DNA of 64,000 nt from an uncultured Eubacteriales bacterium (GCA_902778995.1 CACYZW010000004.1:47966-111965); one strand, 5' to 3'; counted from the first letter of the stretch, positions 51,627 to 61,190 are shown. Translations and numbers: made by a program. The notes: generated by a model not told the origin, from the letters alone.

Positions 51627-52592
51627 ATGAATATGCGGCCAACGCTTCAAATGATCCAGAACGCCGCGGTTGTGTTGCGCGATGTCGCGCGGCAGACCCC
51701 CGTCCTGCCCTTTGGACGGTTGGACAACCATCTGTTCGTCAAGGCGGAAAACCTTCAAAATACGGGTTCCTTCAAGATACGGGGCGCCTATAACAAGCTT
51801 CGCAGCCTGACGGAAGAAGAGGCCTCGAAGGGCGTCATCGCCTGTTCTGCGGGCAATCACGCCCAGGGCGTGGCCTTTTCAGCGATGCGTCTTGGAATGC
51901 ATGCGGTGATCTGCATGCCGGACTATGCGCCGACCGTGAAGGTGGAGGGCACCCGCGGCTATGGCGCCGAGGTCGTTTTGGTCCCGGGTAACTATGACGA
52001 CTCCGCCCGCGAGGCCGACAGGCTGTCGGCGGGAAAGGGGTACACTTTTGCCCATCCCTTCAACGATCCGTTTGTGATCGCGGGACAGGGCACCATTGGG
52101 CTGGAGATACTCTCGCAGATGCCGGACGTTCAGCAAATCGTGGTGCCGGTGGGCGGTGGCGGGCTCATCAGCGGCGTCGCCATCGCGGTAAAGTCCCTGA
52201 GACCGGATATCAGGGTGATCGGCGTCCAGACGATGAACGTGCCCTCCATGTACGCGTCCTTCGGCTTTGGCGAGGTGGAGACGCTGCAGGACAGAACGAC
52301 CATTGCCGACGGTATACATGTTCTGACGCCGGGAGATATGACCTTCGAGATCGTTGAAGCGTACGTGGATGACATCGTGACGGTCCGGGAGTCAGAGATC
52401 GAAACTGCCATCGTCCAGCTGCTGGAGGGGCCGAAGCTGATGGTGGAGGGCGCTGGCGCAACGGGCGTCGCGGCATATCTGTTTGACAGGATCGATACGA
52501 GCCTTCAGACCGTAGCCGTCGCCTCAGGCGGGAATGTGGACATGAGTACCCTGGAATGGATCCTCACCCGGGAGTTGAAGAGAAGGGCCTGA
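51627..52592 (+). CDS. PLP-dependent threonine/serine dehydratase-like enzyme
   Basis: A 321-residue fold-type II PLP enzyme. The PLP lysine lies in NTGSFKIRGAYNK (Lys near residue 50), with SAGNHAQGVA and the phosphate loop VPVGGGGLISGVA. The C-terminal ACT-like regulatory part of biosynthetic IlvA is absent, so it is the short catabolic TdcB/serine-racemase type, turning threonine or serine into 2-oxobutyrate or pyruvate. Related ring-opening hydroxyaspartate dehydratases cannot be excluded. The ATG at 51627 follows GGAAAGGAAG. Single gene with a long leader. Confidence 0.9.
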   Translation: MNMRPTLQMIQNAAVVLRDVARQTPVLPFGRLDNHLFVKAENLQNTGSFKIRGAYNKLRSLTEEEASKGVIACSAGNHAQGVAFSAMRLGMHAVICMPDYAPTVKVEGTRGYGAEVVLVPGNYDDSAREADRLSAGKGYTFAHPFNDPFVIAGQGTIGLEILSQMPDVQQIVVPVGGGGLISGVAIAVKSLRPDIRVIGVQTMNVPSMYASFGFGEVETLQDRTTIADGIHVLTPGDMTFEIVEAYVDDIVTVRESEIETAIVQLLEGPKLMVEGAGATGVAAYLFDRIDTSLQTVAVASGGNVDMSTLEWILTRELKRRA

Positions 52593-52814
52593 AGCTGCAG
52601 GCGCATGAACCGATGGGCTGAATGTTTGTTTGTAATTGACAAAGATGTGATGATATGCCTCTCAGGGCAAAACGCAACAGCCGTGGGTGCCTTTTCCGGA
52701 TCGCAGCCGCGCCACGGCCGGGACGGGTGCCGGTGCGTAACCTGGCCTGGCGTCGTTGCGAAAACGAAAAATGCATCCCACAGCTTGTCCCGTTTTATCT
52801 TGAGTATTTATAAA

Positions 52815-53537
52815 TCATAGATCGGCGGCTGATCCATCACCCATAATGCGATCCCGAATTCGGAGCATTTTCATATCCAGCCTTGCGCTTTCTTCCGCGC
52901 ACGCTTCCAACTCTTTCGACAGCTTTTCAGCGGTTTGAGGGTTGAGATTCTTTTTATAGCGCAGCTTGTGCTCGAGACTTGCCCAGAAATCCATTGCAAT
53001 TGTCCGCATCTGAACCTCGACGAACATGTCCTTTTTTCCGTTTTCTGTATAGACCGGTGTTTTGACAATGAGGTGCAGGCTACGATAGCCGCTCGGCTTT
53101 GGATTCTCAATATAATCCTTGCGCGCTACCAGAGTGACATCCTCCTGCGCGAGGAAGCATTTCTCGATTCTGTAAATATCGTCGATGAAAGAACAGATCA
53201 CCCGTACACCGGCGACATCCTTTAAGTTGTTTTCCACTGATTCAATCGAGACGGGCAGATTCAGCTTTTCCAGCTTCCGAATGATGCTGTCAAGCGCTTT
53301 TACTCTCGATTTGATGGATTCGATGGGGTTGTGTTCTCCCTGAATGGAGAGCCGGTTGTTGAGAATATTGAATTTAGTTTCCACTTCCATGACAGCGCAC
53401 TGATAGTCCATCAACATGCTGTATACGGGATCAAAATCTGCATGAAGCTGTTCAAGATATTGATCGATACTGTTATGTGCCAGCGCGTGTTCGTCTTTTC
53501 CGGAAGCGGTGGGGCTGATGATACTGCTGCTGTTCAT
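52815..53537 (-). CDS. RelA/SpoT-domain small alarmone synthetase-like protein
   Basis: A 240-residue protein with one synthetase domain and no hydrolase or TGS domain, as in RelQ/YjbM-type enzymes. DVAGVRVICSFIDDIYRI, NPKPSGYRSLHLIV and FVEVQMRTIAMDFWASLEHK are the substrate-binding motifs for ATP and GTP. It should make (p)ppGpp or pGpp. The ATG at 53537 is nine bases after AGGGAGG; one two codons upstream is possible. A helical C-terminus may drive tetramer formation. Confidence 0.88.
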   Translation of the reverse strand: MNSSSIISPTASGKDEHALAHNSIDQYLEQLHADFDPVYSMLMDYQCAVMEVETKFNILNNRLSIQGEHNPIESIKSRVKALDSIIRKLEKLNLPVSIESVENNLKDVAGVRVICSFIDDIYRIEKCFLAQEDVTLVARKDYIENPKPSGYRSLHLIVKTPVYTENGKKDMFVEVQMRTIAMDFWASLEHKLRYKKNLNPQTAEKLSKELEACAEESARLDMKMLRIRDRIMGDGSAADL

Positions 53538-53992
53538 GCGCATAAACCTCCCTGTGTTAGCGTGTACAATGCGCGGCCGGAAGGCCATCAGGAAGCCCTT
53601 CAGCGAATCAGGCAAGCCCATCAGCAGATGGGGGATTCGGGCGCAGCCGACGGGAATGAAAGATGTCGAACCCTTCCGGAAACGATTGTATCACTTCCGA
53701 CGCGTTGTGTCTACAGGAATTTTGACGGGATCCGGCTTATTATGGGCCTGGGCACGGCAAGGAATATGTGGTATAGTGATATGGAGACGGCGGGAAGGAA
53801 ATCCATGACGTCAATGCAGAATAACACCCTCCGTAAACCCGAGGCGGACGATTGCTCAGTGGCTGGTCATCGATCCTCCGGATAGCACCCTTTGGAACGG
53901 CAAGCCGGAATCCATTTTACACGATATTCTGTAACGTTATCCGGATTCGAACGTCTGACTGGAGAATATCGGAATATGGAGATGACGGTTCC
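53538..53992. other. 455-bp divergent intergenic region
   Basis: It lies between the alarmone synthetase and CPBP genes. TGGGCA and TATAGT 17 bp apart (about 53750-53780) may be a promoter for the CPBP gene. Small inverted repeats (GGCCGGAAGGCC, CCCATCAGCAGATGGG) are present. No gene is supported. Confidence 0.45.
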
Positions 53993-54838
53993 ATGAAAGA
54001 CGTTAAAACGGCAAAGACCTTTCATTTGAGCAGATTGGGCTGGTATCTGCTGTTGATTGCGGCACTGTCCGCCTTTTGCTATGTCACGCTCAATGTCTGG
54101 CTGCAGCCGTACTCGATCGCATATCGCGAAACGGGAAAAATGACCGGGGGATACTTCCTGTATGCCGCAACAGGGCTGCTCTTTTCAACGCCAACACCGT
54201 TTATCGCGGTCCTGATTATCTCGCTCTTCATCGATAAAACCGGCCTCAGGCAGATGTTTCGCGATATCTTTCGCACGGATAATGTTCCAAAGACGATCCT
54301 GATTACAGGCGGCTTTTGCCTGTTTGCGCTTCTCTATGCGATCCTGTGTGGAACGCCAAACGGCGCGCCATGGTATATGTTTCCCCTTGGTTTTCTCATC
54401 ATGATACCGTTTGTCGGCATTGCTGAAGAAACCGGCTGGCGCGGGCTATTGCAGCCGGAATTGGATAAAAGAATGCCGTATCCGTATTCGGTCCTTGTAA
54501 CTGCGGCGATCTGGTTTGTCTGGCATTTCCCTGTGTTTATTGACCCGACTTCAAACCATTACGGAGACAGCGTTTTCGGATTTGGAATCACGATATTCAT
54601 CTGGGCGTTTGCCCTGGCAGCGATATACAAGGCGACAGGGAGCGTGATGGCCTGTGCGCTCTATCATGCCTTCATAGACACGATCGGCGCGGTCTATGAC
54701 TGGAACGCCCTGTTTGACGGCTTTCCCGGAAGCCTGTCGGCAAATGTATATCGGGTTCTGTGGCTGGTTTCAGCTGTCGTCCTCTGGATTGTCGCCGACA
54801 GGCAAGAGAAAATGACAAAAAGGGGAATGTCAATATAG
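53993..54838 (+). CDS. CPBP-family intramembrane metalloprotease
   Basis: A 281-residue protein with about eight membrane helices. The Abi/CAAX protease motifs are EETGWRGLLQ (about 145-154), FVWHFPVF (about 178-185) and a third segment ACALYHAFID (about 222-231). Members process prenylated or peptide substrates, or protect against bacteriocins. The start ATG is preceded by a weak GGAG. It is 22 bp upstream of an MBL-fold hydrolase gene, so they may form a unit. Confidence 0.87.
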   Translation: MKDVKTAKTFHLSRLGWYLLLIAALSAFCYVTLNVWLQPYSIAYRETGKMTGGYFLYAATGLLFSTPTPFIAVLIISLFIDKTGLRQMFRDIFRTDNVPKTILITGGFCLFALLYAILCGTPNGAPWYMFPLGFLIMIPFVGIAEETGWRGLLQPELDKRMPYPYSVLVTAAIWFVWHFPVFIDPTSNHYGDSVFGFGITIFIWAFALAAIYKATGSVMACALYHAFIDTIGAVYDWNALFDGFPGSLSANVYRVLWLVSAVVLWIVADRQEKMTKRGMSI

Positions 54839-54860
54839 ATTCCAGGTCAGAGGTGAAAGA

Positions 54861-55586
54861 ATGATGAGGATCATAAATGTGGGAGACCGTGTCATGAACA
54901 CCTGGATCTATGAAATCCCGGACGGATATGTCATGATCGATACGGGCTATCCCGGCAAATTGAAAAGTGTGGAAAAGAGAATGAAGCGGCACGGCATCCA
55001 ATGGTCGGACATCCACTGCCTGTTTCTGACCCATGCCCATGACGATCACGCGGGGTTCCTGAACGAACTGATGCAAAAATGCCCGCACATTCCGGTGATC
55101 GCCAACCCGGACAGCCTGCCGGTCCTCCGAAAGGGCCAGAATCCGTTCGAGGGAGGCTGCAGTACCGTTAAAGCATTTCTCTTTTGCAAGTGCATGGCCC
55201 TGTGGGGCAGGGGAAGGCATCTGTTTCCGCCGCTTTCCGTGGCCTTTGAAGACCGGATCCTGTGGATCACGGAGGAAACCAGGGAGGCTTTGGAAAAACA
55301 GCTCGGCGGCAGGATTCTTTTTACGCCGGGGCACACGGGCGATTCCGTTTCTCTGAAGGTGGGTCGGGTGATCTTTCCGGGGGACGCGGCCATGAATGGT
55401 TTTCCCAGCAGCCATCGGATAACGATCTGGGTGGAGGACCCTGTCGCATTTGGCCGCTCCTGGGATCTTATGATCGCTGAAGATGCGGACATGCTGTATC
55501 CAGCCCACGGGAAACCCTTCGCAAAGGAAGAGCTTGCTCGATTCAGGCCATCTGTAGACAGAATAAAGCTGTATTCCTTGGAATAA
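54861..55586 (+). CDS. MBL-fold metallohydrolase
   Basis: A 241-residue enzyme with the metal-binding motif THAHDDHAG (about 57-65), GHTGDSVSL (about 157-165) and the Asp in VIFPGDAAM. No extra domain is present. Substrates of this broad family range from thioesters to lactones and none can be named. The middle segment (KGQNPFEGGCSTVKAFLF) is a variable insert. Confidence 0.88.
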   Translation: MMRIINVGDRVMNTWIYEIPDGYVMIDTGYPGKLKSVEKRMKRHGIQWSDIHCLFLTHAHDDHAGFLNELMQKCPHIPVIANPDSLPVLRKGQNPFEGGCSTVKAFLFCKCMALWGRGRHLFPPLSVAFEDRILWITEETREALEKQLGGRILFTPGHTGDSVSLKVGRVIFPGDAAMNGFPSSHRITIWVEDPVAFGRSWDLMIAEDADMLYPAHGKPFAKEELARFRPSVDRIKLYSLE

Positions 55587-55591
55587 GCCCG

Positions 55592-55635
55592 GAGTGTGTT
55601 TCAAAATGCACTTCAGGCATTTTGGAAACACGCTC
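55592..55635. repeat. Repeat family C, full hairpin copy
   Basis: GAGTGTGTTTCAAAATGC and GCATTTTGGAAACACGCTC form an 18-bp stem with one bulge around ACTTCAG. A similar element lies near 63876-63920, and half-copies lie at 46684, 50869 and 61244. Here it sits five bases after the MBL gene and may terminate it. Confidence 0.65.
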
Positions 55636-55646
55636 TGATTCCGGGG

Positions 55647-55676
55647 TTGTAAAAATGAGTGAAACAGTGTTATAAT
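55647..55676 (+). promoter_or_regulatory. Promoter of the TetR-type regulator
   Basis: TTGTAA (55647-55652), 18 bp, TATAAT (55671-55676). Confidence 0.6.
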
Positions 55677-55704
55677 GCATCCATCACGACTCCGGAGGAC
55701 CTCT

Positions 55705-56364
55705 ATGGCTGTTAAAAACACGAAGCGGCGCGAAGAAATACTGACGGCCGCCTACAGGATGTTCAGCGAAAACCAGTATGACCAGGTGTCGCTGAGCGAC
55801 ATCGCGAAGGCGGTGGGCATCAACAAATCGCTGCTCCAGCACTATTATACCCAGAAGATCGAGATCGTGAAGACGATGCTGGGCGAATTACTGGAGACCT
55901 CGTTCACTTATATGGAAAAACTGACCTGCCGGGAAGATGAGCTGTTCCAGCGCATATCGGACTTCAACATGCTGTTCTTCAAGGGCGTGGCCAATAACTA
56001 TACCCTGCGGCAGTTCATCCTCTCTTCCGTCCGCCATTCAGAGTGTCTGGATGCGTGGGTGGATACCATATGCAGCTGGCTGCGCTGCTATTGCGGTGAA
56101 GCGACCTTTTCTTTTCGCCAGCTGAAGACGGCCCTGGTGTTCGCCATGGGCGGCACGATGCACCTTTTCATCCACCAGGATGAGTTGGATATAGACTATC
56201 ATCGCTTTTGCAGCGTTCACATCCGGGCAATACTCGCCCTGTTGAATTACGACGCGCCGAGGATCGAAGGCATCATTGAGCAGACCGACAGGCGCATCGA
56301 CCAGATCGACGTCGCGGCCTTTCTCAACTACTGCGAAGCGAATATCCCCTGGCTTGTCCTTTGA
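55705..56364 (+). CDS. TetR/AcrR-family transcription regulator
   Basis: A 219-residue protein. Residues about 8-55 are the TetR helix-turn-helix (RREEILTAAYRMFSENQYDQ, then VSLSDIAKAVGINKSLLQHY). The C-terminal ligand domain is all-helical and Cys-containing (SSVRHSECLDAW, CSWLRCYCGE). The ATG at 55705 follows GGAGG. The next two genes encode redox flavoproteins behind a palindrome overlapping their -35, so it probably represses them until an inducer binds. Confidence 0.87.
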   Translation: MAVKNTKRREEILTAAYRMFSENQYDQVSLSDIAKAVGINKSLLQHYYTQKIEIVKTMLGELLETSFTYMEKLTCREDELFQRISDFNMLFFKGVANNYTLRQFILSSVRHSECLDAWVDTICSWLRCYCGEATFSFRQLKTALVFAMGGTMHLFIHQDELDIDYHRFCSVHIRAILALLNYDAPRIEGIIEQTDRRIDQIDVAAFLNYCEANIPWLVL

Positions 56365-56440
56365 ACAATTCCATACAAGACAATGGAAACATGCGCTGCG
56401 CGTGTTTCTTTTTTTGACTTTTTTACAGCGAGTCAAGATA

Positions 56441-56476
56441 TTAGTATTGACTAATACATAGTCAAAACTGTAAAAT
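56441..56476 (+). promoter_or_regulatory. Promoter and probable TetR operator of the redox operon
   Basis: TTGACT (56447-56452), 18 bp, TAAAAT (56471-56476). The palindrome TTAGTATTGACTAA with the outer arms GTATT/AATAC covers the -35, a good place for a TetR dimer. A TATACG repeat lies downstream (about 56489-56507). Confidence 0.55.
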
Positions 56477-56538
56477 ATACATGAAAACTATACGCATATA
56501 CTATACGTGATTCGATAACAGACAAGGAGGAGTATTCC

Positions 56539-58224
56539 ATGAGCACGATCAAGATCAAACAGGACAGCCTGGAATACACGCTGGATCGCGGCTATGTGGC
56601 CAAGGTTGACACGAAGAAGTGCGTCAACTGCGGCACCTGCCGTGAGAACTGTCCCGTTGAGGCCATCGAGGAGGCCCAGCGCTGGATCTGCCGCGTGTGT
56701 CCCGAGTGCACCGACCAGCCCGTGATGCGGCTGCAGGACATAGACGCGTTCTGCACCAAGCAGTCCTGCACCACGGCCTGCCCCCTGGGCATCAGCCCCC
56801 AGGGCTACATCGGCCTTGCCCGCAACGGCAAGGAAGAAGAGGCCTTCCGCATCATCTGGGAGAAGAACCCGCTGCCGTCGGTCTGCTCACACATCTGCCA
56901 TCATCCCTGCGAGCAGGTATGCAAGCGCGGCGTGCTGGTGGACGATCCCATGGCCATTCGCGGCATCAAGCGCTACCTGGATGAAAACGTCGAATACACC
57001 CGCCCGAAGTATCCGAGGCTGCACGACGAGCGCGTGGCCGTCATCGGCGCAGGCCCTGCCGGTCTGTCCGCGGGTCATTTCCTCTCCACCCTTGGCTACG
57101 ATGTGACCGTCTTTGAGGCCAACAACGAGCCCGGCGGCATGCTGGTGCGCGCCATCCCCGAATTCCGACTGGACCGTGACGCCGTGCGCAAGGACATCGA
57201 AAAGCTCGAGGAGGCCGGTCTGCGCATCCGCTGTGCGACCCCGTTGGGCAAGGCGCAGATCAGGGAGCTGCAGAAGCGTTACGACGCCATCGTGGTGGCC
57301 GCCGGCACGCCCCATGGCAAGGAGATCACCTGGGTGCCGAAGTGGAACTACGACGCCGTGTACACCGCCATCCAGTTCATGGACTTCGCCAACAACGACC
57401 AGAACACCTACCGCATGCCCCACCAGAACTTCGTGGTGGAGGGCCGCGAGGGCGTCGTCATCGGCGGCGGCTCTGTGGCCATGGACACCGCCCGCACGGC
57501 GCTGCGCCTGGGCGCGAAGAAGGTCACCGTGGTGTGCCTGGAGGAGGGCGAATATGTGCCCGCCCACAAGTGGGAAAAGGACGAGGCCGCCGAAGAGGGC
57601 GTCGAGTTCATGGAGGGCTACAGCCCCAAGGCTTATACCGGCCGCGTGAACACGCTGGAGGGCATCGACCTGGTGAAGGTCACCAACTTCAATAAGGACG
57701 AGAACGGCAAGATCAGCTTTGAGACCGACGACAATCAGCTGGTACATCTGAATACCCAGTTCATTATCGTGGCCATCGGCCAGTACGCCGATCCCATCTT
57801 CCCGGAGTGCAACGGTGAGGACGTGTTCTATGCGGGCGACATCGCGGGCGGCGCCTGCTCCGTCATCGACGCGCTGGCCAGCGGCCGCAAGGCGGCCTTC
57901 GACGTGGACGCCGCCATCCAGCAGCGCGCGCTGCGCAATGCGGAAATCGGTCACAAGCTGGTGGCCGGACCGATGGAGGAGAAGATCTATCCCTGCAACC
58001 GCCGCAAGACACGCCGTCACGAGCGCCCGATGCAGGCGGTCGAGGACAGGCTGCAGAACTTCGACGATGTGGAGATCACCTATACCGCCAAGCAGGTCAG
58101 GCAGGAGGAGCTTCGCTGCCTGGGCTGCGGTTATGCTTTGATCAATCCCGAGAAGTGCATCGGTTGCGGCGTGTGCCAGAAGCTGTGCCCGCAGGGCGAT
58201 GTCATTTCCATGGTGAGAAAGTAA
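56539..58224 (+). CDS. Iron-sulfur FAD/NAD(P)-dependent oxidoreductase, GltD-like
   Basis: A 561-residue electron-transfer protein. An N-terminal ferredoxin motif CVNCGTCRENCP (Cys 28, 31, 34, 38) is followed by the GltD-type Fe-S region (CTTACPLGISPQGYIGLA, CSHICHHPCEQVCKRG). A first dinucleotide fold is at VIGAGPAGLSAG (about 168), a second at VIGGGSVAMDTA (about 308), and the end has another ferredoxin, CIGCGVCQKLCP (about 540). It can shuttle electrons between NAD(P)H, flavin and ferredoxin-like clusters. It is 13 bp before an FAD reductase gene, its likely electron acceptor. AAGGAGGAG precedes the ATG. Confidence 0.88.
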   Translation: MSTIKIKQDSLEYTLDRGYVAKVDTKKCVNCGTCRENCPVEAIEEAQRWICRVCPECTDQPVMRLQDIDAFCTKQSCTTACPLGISPQGYIGLARNGKEEEAFRIIWEKNPLPSVCSHICHHPCEQVCKRGVLVDDPMAIRGIKRYLDENVEYTRPKYPRLHDERVAVIGAGPAGLSAGHFLSTLGYDVTVFEANNEPGGMLVRAIPEFRLDRDAVRKDIEKLEEAGLRIRCATPLGKAQIRELQKRYDAIVVAAGTPHGKEITWVPKWNYDAVYTAIQFMDFANNDQNTYRMPHQNFVVEGREGVVIGGGSVAMDTARTALRLGAKKVTVVCLEEGEYVPAHKWEKDEAAEEGVEFMEGYSPKAYTGRVNTLEGIDLVKVTNFNKDENGKISFETDDNQLVHLNTQFIIVAIGQYADPIFPECNGEDVFYAGDIAGGACSVIDALASGRKAAFDVDAAIQQRALRNAEIGHKLVAGPMEEKIYPCNRRKTRRHERPMQAVEDRLQNFDDVEITYTAKQVRQEELRCLGCGYALINPEKCIGCGVCQKLCPQGDVISMVRK

Positions 58225-58237
58225 GGAGGGCAGCGAG

Positions 58238-59461
58238 ATGAAGAAGATCAGGAGAACCGCGCTGGTGGTCGGCGCTGGCCCCGGCGGCAGCACCGCAGCA
58301 TACTATCTGGCCAAGAACGGCGTTGACGTTCTGTTTGTGGACAAGGAAACCTGGCCCCGCGACAAGATCTGCGGCGGCGTGTACGTGCCTGCGCTCTACC
58401 CGATGCTGAAGGAGATGGGCGCGTTTGATGAGATGATGAAGTACCAGGCGTGCTCCATCACCGAGTTCCGCCTCATCGACCGCGACGAGGACTATGTGGA
58501 CATGAAGACAGAGCCGGCCATGATCGCCACCCGGCGCTTCACCGACGACCAGATCCGCCGTGCGGCCATCCGCCAGGGCGCGGACTTCATGGAGAATTAC
58601 GAGGCCACCAGCCTGATCATCCGCAAGGGCGTGGTGAAGGGCGTGCACGGCCTGTACCACAACCAGGACATGGACATCGAAGCCGACATCACCGTTATCG
58701 CCAACGGCTCCCACAGCGAGCTGACCCGTCAACTGGGCCTGTTCCCGGACGATCCCGACCTGACGATGTACTGCTTCCGCGCGTATCTGGACGGCGTGGA
58801 GGGCCTGGCCCCGCACATGGCCGAGGAATACTACGTGCCCAAGGGACTGACCGGCTGGAGCCCGATCTGCACCACCTGGCTGAATCCGCATTACGGCGGA
58901 AAACAGGCGGTTCTGGGCCTGACGATCACCGAAAAGGCGCTGCGCGACACCGGCTGTTCCGCCATGGAGTTCTACGAGTACTGGCGCGACAATACCCGGT
59001 TCGGCCATGAGCGACTGAAGAACGCCACGCTGATCGACAAGTTCCGCGGCTGGCGCCTGCCTGGCTCCCGAAAGCTGGGCAACGGCGTGGTGCCTGGCGC
59101 CATCGCCATCGGCGATTCCATCGGCGCGGCGGAGTGCGCGTTCGAATACGGCATCCCCTCCGCCATGACCGGCGGCATGATCGCGGCCAATGTCATCGCC
59201 CAGTGTGCCGCGAAGGATGATTTCTCCTTCGAAGCGACCAGCGTCTACCAGAAGCTGGCTGAGGACGCCCTGAATCCAAGCCTGGGCTTCAACGCCCTGT
59301 TCCGCGACGAGCTGCTGAACAAGGAAGATGTGATGAAGGACTTCTTCAAGTATGTCAAGGCCCAGAAGGACTATCCGAACATCATGTTCGGCGATACCGC
59401 TGCGAAGTACATGATGGAAGTCCTGCACCTCGACTTGGGCGGCAACAAGAGCAACCAATAA
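58238..59461 (+). CDS. FAD-dependent oxidoreductase, geranylgeranyl-reductase/FixC type
   Basis: A 407-residue flavoprotein of the p-hydroxybenzoate hydroxylase fold. The FAD site VVGAGPGGSTAAYYLA is at residues 10-25, PRDKICGG at about 41-48 is the signature of the geranylgeranyl-reductase group, and GDSIGAAECAFEYGI near 290 is the second FAD contact. No membrane helix. With the upstream iron-sulfur flavoprotein it may reduce a double bond in a lipid or small molecule under anaerobic conditions. The acceptor is unknown. Confidence 0.87.
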   Translation: MKKIRRTALVVGAGPGGSTAAYYLAKNGVDVLFVDKETWPRDKICGGVYVPALYPMLKEMGAFDEMMKYQACSITEFRLIDRDEDYVDMKTEPAMIATRRFTDDQIRRAAIRQGADFMENYEATSLIIRKGVVKGVHGLYHNQDMDIEADITVIANGSHSELTRQLGLFPDDPDLTMYCFRAYLDGVEGLAPHMAEEYYVPKGLTGWSPICTTWLNPHYGGKQAVLGLTITEKALRDTGCSAMEFYEYWRDNTRFGHERLKNATLIDKFRGWRLPGSRKLGNGVVPGAIAIGDSIGAAECAFEYGIPSAMTGGMIAANVIAQCAAKDDFSFEATSVYQKLAEDALNPSLGFNALFRDELLNKEDVMKDFFKYVKAQKDYPNIMFGDTAAKYMMEVLHLDLGGNKSNQ

Positions 59462-59502
59462 AGAGGGGGCGGCAAATCGCACTGAGTTAGAGAGTGTTTT
59501 CA

Positions 59503-59669
59503 TAAGGAAATACCGCATAATGCCCATGGTACATTAACGGTTGAATTTCAGCCGCCTGATGTCTGCTGATTTCTTGACTTGCCACCAGCAGGCCTTCGAA
59601 ATTTGCAGTCTGCAATCGACTAAAAATTCATCCCGTTACTGCATGGCTCGATTATGCGGTATTTCCTTA
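59503..59669. mobile_element. Repeat family A, complete copy A4 (MITE-like)
   Basis: 167 bp bounded by the perfect 19-bp inverted repeat TAAGGAAATACCGCATAAT. The inside has the shared core TGTCTGCTGATTTCTTGACT and, on the other strand, the CAGTAACGGGATGAATTTTT block seen in A1. No coding capacity. Confidence 0.85.
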
Positions 59670-59674
59670 AGCCC

Positions 59675-59703
59675 TTGCAAAGCGCCTATAATCATGATAT
59701 AAT
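59675..59703 (+). promoter_or_regulatory. Promoter of the MATE gene
   Basis: TTGCAA (59675-59680), 17 bp, TATAAT (59698-59703), immediately after repeat A4. Confidence 0.7.
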
Positions 59704-59742
59704 TTCTTTAACTCATATTACAAAGCAAGAGGTTCCTTTGTC

Positions 59743-61100
59743 ATGCACATAAAAATAGCGGAAACGATCATCAACGCTGAAAAAGAGAAGCCCGAATTAA
59801 TGAAGCTAACCATCCCGATCCTGATCGAAGCAACTCTGCATATGATGTTGGGCTTCGTGGATGTATTCATGCTCAGCCGGTATAACGATCTGGCAGCCTC
59901 CGGCGTCAACGCCGCCAATCAGGTGATTGTCGTGCTGTCCATGGTGTTCTGGTGTTTTCCAGCTCGGCCGGCATCCTGATTTCTCAGTATTTGGGAGCCA
60001 GGCAGAAGGAGAACGCCTCCCGGGCGGCAGCGATGACGCTGGCGCTCCATCTGTTTTCCGGGCTGCTGATCAGCCTGCTGGTGTTTTTCTTTAGCAGTCC
60101 GATGCTGCGCTTCATCGGCGCTGAAGAGAAAGTATTTGAATTCGCTTCCGATTACTTGACGCTTGTGGGCGTTTTCCTGTTCCTGCAAGCCATGTACGAC
60201 TGCATGAATGTTATCATTCGCAGCCATGGGTTGACAAAACCGCCGATGATATTCGCCACGGTGATGAATATTCTCAACACCCTGCTGAATCTTCTGCTCA
60301 TACCGGCCATGGGCGTAAAGGGCGCGGCCCTGGCCACGGTCATCGGCCGCGCGACAGGGGTCGTGGGGATGGCATGCTTTCTGTTCACAAAAGTCGAAAA
60401 GCCTTCCATCCTCCGTTTGCTCAGGCCCTTCCCCGGCAGGGAGCTGCGTCAGGTATTCAAGCTGGGCGTTCCCGCCGCCGCGGAAACATTCCTTTACCAG
60501 CTGTCCCAGCTGATCATAACCGCTCTGGTGCTGTGGCACCTTTCGGAAAATGAGCTTATAACGAAAACCTATATGTCCAACATCGCCATTCTGTTCCTGA
60601 TCTTTTCGTCGGCTGTGGGCCAGGCGGCACAGATTGTCGTCGGGCATCTGGTGGGCGCCGGAAATTTCGACGAGGCAAAAAAACAGGGCTTTCGGGCTTT
60701 CCGTATGGCTGCCGTCATCTCCGAAGCTACCGTGCTGCTTGCGCTCATTTTTCGGGTTCCCATCATCTCCTGCTTTACCACGAACCCGGAAGTGATCCGC
60801 TATACAAAGCTACTGTTCATCATCGAGCTGTTTCTCGAGCTTGGCCGCGCCTGCAATCTGACCATCATTCCCTGCCTCCGCGGATCAGGCGATGTAAAGT
60901 TTCCCACGATGTGGGCGATTTTCTCCAACTTGCTCATCGGTTTGGGCGGCGCACATCTGCTGGCCATTAAATGCCATATGGGCATTTACGGCCTCTGGAT
61001 CGCCATGGCGCTGGATGAGGTCTTTCGCGCGGTCGTCATGCTCATTCGCTGGAATGGTTCCCAATGGAAGAATAAGCGAATCGCCACGCAGGAACAATAG
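59743..61100 (+). pseudogene. MATE-family efflux transporter, frameshifted
   Basis: The N-terminal frame (MHIKIAETIINAEKEKPELM...QVIVVLSMVF) breaks at 59949-59952. The downstream frame continues VFSSSAGILISQYLGARQKE through to 61100, giving about 452 residues and twelve helices, normal for NorM/DinF-like transporters. Restoring one base gives an uninterrupted MVFMVFSS-like junction. MATE proteins export drugs or metabolites with sodium or proton coupling. As given, the first helix pair is cut from the rest; this could be decay or a sequencing slip. Confidence 0.82.
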
Positions 61101-61103
61101 CCG

Positions 61104-61190
61104 CAAGGCAACAAATCCAAAGGATTTGTTGGTCTGCCCGTCAGGCAGACTGCCGACATCACGAATCATAGATTTGTGATGCGGAACCGT
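61104..61190 (+). repeat. Repeat family B, three-hairpin element, copy B2
   Basis: Hairpins CAACAAATCCAAAGGATTTG (with TTG), GTCTGCCCGTCAGGCAGAC and ATCACGAATCATAGATTTGT (with GAT), then GCGGAACCGT. Each occupies the same place as in B1 but with different paired bases. A family C half-copy follows at 61241. Confidence 0.7.
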
